A stretch of DNA of 7,965 bases. Origin: an uncultured Saprospiraceae bacterium. GTDB lineage: Bacteria > Bacteroidota > Bacteroidia > Chitinophagales > Saprospiraceae. How positions within the stretch are numbered: position 1 is the stretch's first letter; each line of letters begins with the position of its first letter. The notes under the pieces are model-generated. The model saw only the letters and a program-made list of their open reading frames with translations, made no database searches and was not told the origin of the DNA. The stretch spans positions 1 to 7,965 of the forward strand of contig CALLAG010000243.1 in the NCBI GenBank assembly GCA_938002705.1, in the 5' to 3' direction. Below, piece after piece: positions 4,433-7,965 of the stretch. The position numbers and the translations under genes are program-made.

Positions 4433-4945
4433 ATGATGAAAAAGATATTATTATATACTTCACTTATAGTCATGACAATATTAATCGCATGTAGTGGCGA
4501 TAAGCCCCAATCGTCTGGTGCCAGTAAAGCCGTAAAATCCGCTAAGTCATCTTCTGTTGAAAAAAAGGAAACTTATAAGATGAAGAAAACTGAATCAGAG
4601 AGTAAAAAGGCTGTGGCCTCTAAAAGTGCTGAAGCTGAAGAAGATCAGACAGAACCCATGACTAAGGAGCAATTAAATAAAGCTAAGAAGCTAATAAAGA
4701 AAGCGGGAGACGTCAGCGATGTAGACGGTAAGAAATTATTCAAAATGAATTGTACCAGCTGCCATGGCCTCAAAGGTAATCTCAAGATTAATGGAGCGAA
4801 AGACTTAAGTAAATCTAAAATAAACTTAGAGAACGCTGTCGCTCAGGTATATTTCGGTAAGGGACTGATGACATCTTATAGTCAGATACTTTCAGAAAAA
4901 GAAATAGTTGCCGTAGCTAAGTATACTGAGACATTGAGGAGATAG
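4433..4945 (+). CDS. Lipoprotein monohaem cytochrome c
   Basis: The 170-residue product has a signal peptide with a lipobox (LIAC, Cys20), then a long charged Lys/Ser/Glu-rich linker (about 21-92) with no fold apparent, then a class I cytochrome c domain. The haem site is CTSCH at 107-111, inside the usual GKKLFKMNCTSCHG. Met146 in GKGLMTSY is the probable distal ligand, followed by the C-terminal helix ILSEKEIVAVAKYTETLRR. It should sit on the periplasmic face of a membrane with the haem held out on a flexible tether, shuttling electrons to an unknown partner. The start may be either of two consecutive ATG codons (4433 or 4436). No terminal oxidase or haem-lyase gene is nearby. Confidence 0.9.
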   Translation: MMKKILLYTSLIVMTILIACSGDKPQSSGASKAVKSAKSSSVEKKETYKMKKTESESKKAVASKSAEAEEDQTEPMTKEQLNKAKKLIKKAGDVSDVDGKKLFKMNCTSCHGLKGNLKINGAKDLSKSKINLENAVAQVYFGKGLMTSYSQILSEKEIVAVAKYTETLRR

Positions 4946-4948
4946 TTA

Positions 4949-4964
4949 AGGCCTTTGTTGGCCT
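4949..4964. terminator. Weak hairpin between convergent genes
   Basis: AGGCC (4949-4953) and GGCCT (4960-4964) enclose a six-base loop between the convergent cytochrome and phosphatase genes. It is followed by CTATATTT on the plus strand and TAACTATC on the minus strand, so any terminator activity is probably modest. It starts four bases after the cytochrome stop. Confidence 0.35.
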
Positions 4965-5013
4965 CTATATTTAAGTACACTTTCTTTAGGCTTATTACTC
5001 GATTACAGTCTTT

Positions 5014-7077
5014 CTATTTCTTATTAGAATTGAGAGACTTTGGATTGATAAGTTTACTGTGCCACTGCTTTTCGTTATCGAGCGTCTCATAGAATCTATC
5101 TATGAATTTTGTCATTTGCTTTTTGGACTTGTCGCTTAAGTATTTGTCGTCATTAATGGTAGCATATATTCTTTCTTTTTTTGAATTGTAGAATTGTGCC
5201 ATCATTTTTACCTCTTCAGCCGTTACGTTTTTGCCGCGGAAGAATGGTTGCCACACATCGTGTATAGGCATCTTGTCATGTGGCACAGCATAATCCATAC
5301 CTACGATACCTGCATAGTCAAAATCATGTGGAACGGCTCTTGTTCTTTTTTCTCCAGGGAGGTGTATGAGTTTTAGATTATGCTTACTGTAGTAAGACCA
5401 ATCTGTATTGCATATCATATACTGGAAGAATACGAGCTTAAGGTAAGATTCTCTTTGTGTGCCAGGCCCCATTATGATGCCTTCATTAATGATCTTAGCT
5501 CCTGTCCTACTCGAGAAGTCATGCTCATCTTCTACGAAGAATCCATTGAAGTCATATTTTGTTTTTTTCTTGTCTTGCAATACGATGTTGACCTGTCTTG
5601 TACGCAGCGCTATGCTATCTATTATTTCGTATAATCTATATACTACTTCTTCTTTGTAATTACCCTCTTGAGCATATTTGCTGTCATCACATGGTATGAC
5701 AAGCTTTAGCTTATCGTATCCATCAAATCCCAAGTACCTAAGCGTAGATTTTGGAAAGTTTAATTTTAGGGGAGGAAGCTCACATATCTTCTTCCGCATA
5801 TTACCACGAGATCTCAGCTTGATATTCCATACTCTATTGAATTCATTATTGTGGACAGCAGTTAGTTTAGAATCTTGATATTCTTCTTTAAGTTTATTTT
5901 TGAGAAGTTTCTTAATGTCTGTATTCAGAATGATTGTAAGATCACCATCTCCGAGATTATATACATAATTAAATGGACTGCCGAAGCCTTTGTCTTTATC
6001 ATCACCCAGTACTACTTTAGTACCGTCATCCATACCTCTGTAGAGCGTATCGTTTTGCATAATGAGGACTTCTCCAGTAGAGCCAAATTTTATACTACTG
6101 TCTATAAGTATGATCTTGTTATCGTGTAGAGTGATGATTTTGGGCATAGAGGTATGTCCTACGACTATCGTCTCAGCATCTAATAAGTCCAGTATATCAT
6201 CAGCTACCTCTACGTCGAATCCGTTAGGGTTAGCATAGCCTCTATACCATAATGGTCCATTCTCGAAATATAGAAGATCTATAAGTTTGCTATTATTGGA
6301 TTTGATTTTCTTTTTGCTCGTTATTTGTTGCTTGAATATGTCATTGATCTTAATAAGCGACTTTTCTTTATCTAACACTTGTTTAGAAAAACCACCATGG
6401 ACAAATACAATGTCATTTATTTTTTCAGTAATGTTTTTTGATCTAAGCCATTGGCCGAGTACTGTCTCCTTAGAGAAGAGCTCTTTATACTCTACTTTAA
6501 GTTTACCGGCAGTATATTGATATTTGGGATTGATGTATCGGACATCTCCATGTAGTACCATCAGCTCATGATTGCCGAGTAAGATATGCACATGACCACC
6601 GTTGCGCTTAGCTTGTTTTTCTAAATCGAATAAGAACCATAGTGACTCAGTCACTTTATCACCTCTATCAAAAATGTCACCTACTATCATAAGGTGACCG
6701 TCACCATAAGTCCATACCCCAGTTGTATCAATGACATTATGCGATACAAGTATTTTTATAAATAAATCATGCTGACCATGTATATCACTTATGGCAAGGA
6801 ACTTACTGACATTGTCGTATTCTGTCGGTAGATCTCTATCAAAATCTAATTCAGATAAGTTGACCTCAGGTAATCCTGATACATTAAATATTGAAGTGTC
6901 ATTAGTGACGCCTTCTTCAGTCTTATGTCTTCCGTTTTTTATCCAGCTTAATTCCGTACGACCATCCTTTATTTTTATATAAGGGCCATCATTGTAGGAT
7001 TTAAATTTTTGAGCTGATAATGCTGAGCTTAATAATGTAAGAATTATTATAAAAATATAATTACTGTGTCTAATCAT
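5014..7077 (-). CDS. Exported PPP-type metallophosphatase with C-terminal CotH-kinase-like domain
   Basis: The 687-residue protein has a signal peptide (cleavage probably after LSA, residue 22), so it acts in the periplasm or outside. Residues about 90-340 form a calcineurin-like phosphatase of the PPP type with every metal motif intact: SDIHG (97-101), GDIFDRGD (133-140), GNHE (168-171), HGG (227-229) and GHT (307-309). Residues about 375-670 form a second domain with CotH-kinase-like landmarks: RSRGNMRKK (422-430), PPLKLNF (435-441), FVEDEHDFSSR (514-524), NTDWSYYSKHN (557-567) and VPHDFDYAG (582-590). I have seen this second domain alone in many secreted bacterial proteins of unknown function; the CotH link is by motif pattern only. 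Substrates are unknown. The start is six bases after the PycTM-like stop, so the two genes are one operon. Confidence 0.85.
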   Translation of the reverse strand: MIRHSNYIFIIILTLLSSALSAQKFKSYNDGPYIKIKDGRTELSWIKNGRHKTEEGVTNDTSIFNVSGLPEVNLSELDFDRDLPTEYDNVSKFLAISDIHGQHDLFIKILVSHNVIDTTGVWTYGDGHLMIVGDIFDRGDKVTESLWFLFDLEKQAKRNGGHVHILLGNHELMVLHGDVRYINPKYQYTAGKLKVEYKELFSKETVLGQWLRSKNITEKINDIVFVHGGFSKQVLDKEKSLIKINDIFKQQITSKKKIKSNNSKLIDLLYFENGPLWYRGYANPNGFDVEVADDILDLLDAETIVVGHTSMPKIITLHDNKIILIDSSIKFGSTGEVLIMQNDTLYRGMDDGTKVVLGDDKDKGFGSPFNYVYNLGDGDLTIILNTDIKKLLKNKLKEEYQDSKLTAVHNNEFNRVWNIKLRSRGNMRKKICELPPLKLNFPKSTLRYLGFDGYDKLKLVIPCDDSKYAQEGNYKEEVVYRLYEIIDSIALRTRQVNIVLQDKKKTKYDFNGFFVEDEHDFSSRTGAKIINEGIIMGPGTQRESYLKLVFFQYMICNTDWSYYSKHNLKLIHLPGEKRTRAVPHDFDYAGIVGMDYAVPHDKMPIHDVWQPFFRGKNVTAEEVKMMAQFYNSKKERIYATINDDKYLSDKSKKQMTKFIDRFYETLDNEKQWHSKLINPKSLNSNKK

Positions 7078-7083
7078 ATTTTA

Positions 7084-7686
7084 TCAGTGGGGATATATGA
7101 ATAATAATAGTATAGCTAAGCTGATAGAAAAGAATAGACCGATCATGAATATGTTAAATGCTATTCTGATGATTGTCATCTTTCTACCCAGTCTTGATCC
7201 AATGTAGTGTAGGTCTTCTGCAATGTGGGATTTTACAGTATCCTTATTGGCTATTGCTGCTTTAAAATATTGCTTAAAGTCTTGCTGATTCATTTTGTAA
7301 TAATTGCCAAAGAAGAAAGGACTTACAGATTTACCTTTTTGAATTTTACCTTGATTATGGAAGAATTTTCCTGGTTTTAAGACAAGTACGGCCAGATAGA
7401 TAACCATGAAGCAAGTTACCACAAGGATGGTGATAGGGATGCTGAGATGGTAATCTCTTATGACATCTACGTATGGTATAACGATCGGAATCAAAAAAGT
7501 AATCATCAGAGCATTAAGACTCAGTAGTACATTAGCTTTGTTGTCAGCTATATGTGTAAGTTCAATATTATTACGCATAGTAGTACGTATGATATTGAGT
7601 ATTTCCTTGTCTAGTCCTCCATTACTTTTTTCTTTCTTTTTCTTTTTAGAAGGTTCTATATTAATTATGTCAGGATTCGTTTCCAT
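7084..7686 (-). CDS. PycTM / DUF5706-like membrane protein
   Basis: With the ATG at 7686 the protein has 200 residues. A TTG three codons upstream (7695) is possible but less likely. After a Lys-rich cytoplasmic stretch (KKKKKEK, 14-20) comes a helix, then the family signature IADNKANVLLSLNALMITFLI at about 46-66, which enters the first membrane segment (52-74). A second membrane segment (82-103) follows, then a cytoplasmic region with SVSPFFFGNYYKM (120-132), and a third segment near the C-terminus (175-197). This matches the DUF5706 family, which includes the transmembrane effectors of Pycsar anti-phage systems that sense a cyclic pyrimidine nucleotide and damage the membrane. No pyrimidine cyclase gene is visible. 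Many chromosomal Bacteroidota members are not known to be defence genes. It is first in an operon with the exported phosphatase. Confidence 0.8.
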   Translation of the reverse strand: METNPDIINIEPSKKKKKEKSNGGLDKEILNIIRTTMRNNIELTHIADNKANVLLSLNALMITFLIPIVIPYVDVIRDYHLSIPITILVVTCFMVIYLAVLVLKPGKFFHNQGKIQKGKSVSPFFFGNYYKMNQQDFKQYFKAAIANKDTVKSHIAEDLHYIGSRLGRKMTIIRIAFNIFMIGLFFSISLAILLLFIYPH

Positions 7687-7688
7687 AG

Positions 7689-7734
7689 TATACAAAGGTA
7701 TAGATATTATTGTGCTTATTTTTTATCAAAAGTA
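7689..7734 (-). promoter_or_regulatory. Two candidate -7 boxes and an inverted repeat upstream of the PycTM-like gene
   Basis: On the minus strand there are two exact TAnnTTTG matches: TACTTTTG (7727-7734) about 40 bp from the ATG, and TACCTTTG (7693-7700) immediately before it. The second lies in an inverted repeat, TATAC/GTATA (7689-7693 and 7698-7702), that nearly touches the start codon. The upstream box is part of the element TACTTTTGATAAAAAATAAG shared with the TetR gene. Neither box has a clear -33 TTG at the usual distance. Confidence 0.45.
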
Positions 7735-7813
7735 TAGGAATATTATATGCTATCATATAGGAGCCATCGAGAGACTCTTCAAAGAAAATTAAGGATCATT
7801 TTTTATTATCCGG

Positions 7814-7821
7814 TAATTTTC
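7814..7821 (+). promoter_or_regulatory. Possible -7 box for the CoA-transferase gene
   Basis: TAATTTTC differs from TAnnTTTG only in the last base and lies about 44 bp before the ATG at 7865. No convincing -33 element is seen, so this is a weak call. Confidence 0.25.
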
Positions 7822-7864
7822 CTCAAAAAAAACGAACTTTAGGCTGTATCAAAATACATTCTCA

Positions 7865-7965
7865 ATGAATAAAGTTGTTAACTCTGCTCAAGAAGCAATC
7901 AAGGGTATTACAGATAATATGACGCTAATGCTTGGAGGTTTCGGGCTTTGTGGAATTCCAGAAAA
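7865..7965 (+). CDS. scoA: 3-oxoacid CoA-transferase subunit A (3' partial)
   Basis: The first 33 residues are present before the window ends. They read MNKVVNSAQEAIKGI, then TDNMTLMLGGFGLCGIPE. The glycine-rich LMLGGFGLCGIPE is the characteristic N-terminal nucleotide/CoA-binding loop of subunit A of succinyl-CoA:3-ketoacid (or acetoacetate) CoA-transferases. The enzyme moves CoA between succinate and acetoacetate in ketone-body, ketogenic amino acid and leucine breakdown, as an A/B heterodimer in the cytoplasm. The B-subunit gene normally follows directly and would lie outside the window. It is divergent from the PycTM-like operon with about 180 bp between the starts. The scoA/atoD distinction cannot be settled from this fragment. 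Confidence 0.9.
   Translation, partial: MNKVVNSAQEAIKGITDNMTLMLGGFGLCGIPE

Noticed and set aside
5194..6982. Several plus-strand frames of 60-84 codons within the phosphatase gene
   Set aside because: All are opposite a continuous 687-residue gene with intact motifs and have no recognisable features.
7084..7686. A complete Pycsar defence system
   Set aside because: The effector-like gene is present but no uridylate or cytidylate cyclase gene occurs in the window, and flanking genes are metabolic.
7460..7792. 110-codon plus-strand frame opposite the PycTM-like gene
   Set aside because: Its hydrophobic and poly-Phe stretches are the complement of the Lys-rich and membrane segments of the true gene.

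Overview
This AT-rich window looks chromosomal and comes from a Bacteroidota bacterium, probably a free-living Saprospiria-, Chitinophagia- or Cytophagia-type organism. The evidence is the family content (an uncoupled HupE/UreJ protein, a DUF3244-like secreted mini-protein, a Pycsar-effector-type membrane protein, the CotH-like domain on a phosphatase), the lack of Shine-Dalgarno sequences, and several upstream boxes that match the Bacteroidota -7 promoter consensus TAnnTTTG. I see no rRNA, tRNA, CRISPR array, insertion sequence or phage gene.

Layout. (1) Positions 1-770 hold no conventional gene. They carry two ~148-bp direct repeats (114-261 and 305-452) rich in small hairpins. Each repeat also carries the same pair of overlapping short reading frames. 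After them comes a stretch with two perfect palindromes and a strong plus-strand intrinsic terminator at 726-752. (2) 771-1938, minus strand: a metallopeptidase-like lipoprotein followed by a HupE/UreJ membrane protein. (3) 2055-2502, minus strand: a single secreted beta-rich mini-protein with its own promoter and a near-ideal terminator. (4) 2679-4945: a small four-helix membrane protein (minus) divergent from a TetR-type regulator, a carboxymuconolactone decarboxylase/AhpD-like protein just behind the regulator, then a lipoprotein monohaem cytochrome c (plus). (5) 5014-7686, minus strand: a two-gene operon with a 6-bp gap. It encodes a PycTM/DUF5706-like inner-membrane protein and then an exported PPP-type metallophosphatase whose C-terminal half is a CotH-kinase-like domain. 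(6) 7865 to the edge, plus strand: the start of a 3-oxoacid CoA-transferase subunit A gene.

How the genes may work together. TetR plus the AhpD-like protein, perhaps with the divergent membrane protein, looks like a self-regulated stress module; this is inference. The PycTM-like protein and the secreted phosphatase/CotH-like protein are the least ordinary pair. The membrane protein has the fold of Pycsar effectors but no cyclase is visible. Its operon partner combines a phosphatase with a kinase-like fold on the far side of the inner membrane. The other striking item is the repeat region, where repeat structure and reading frame are both preserved between the copies.
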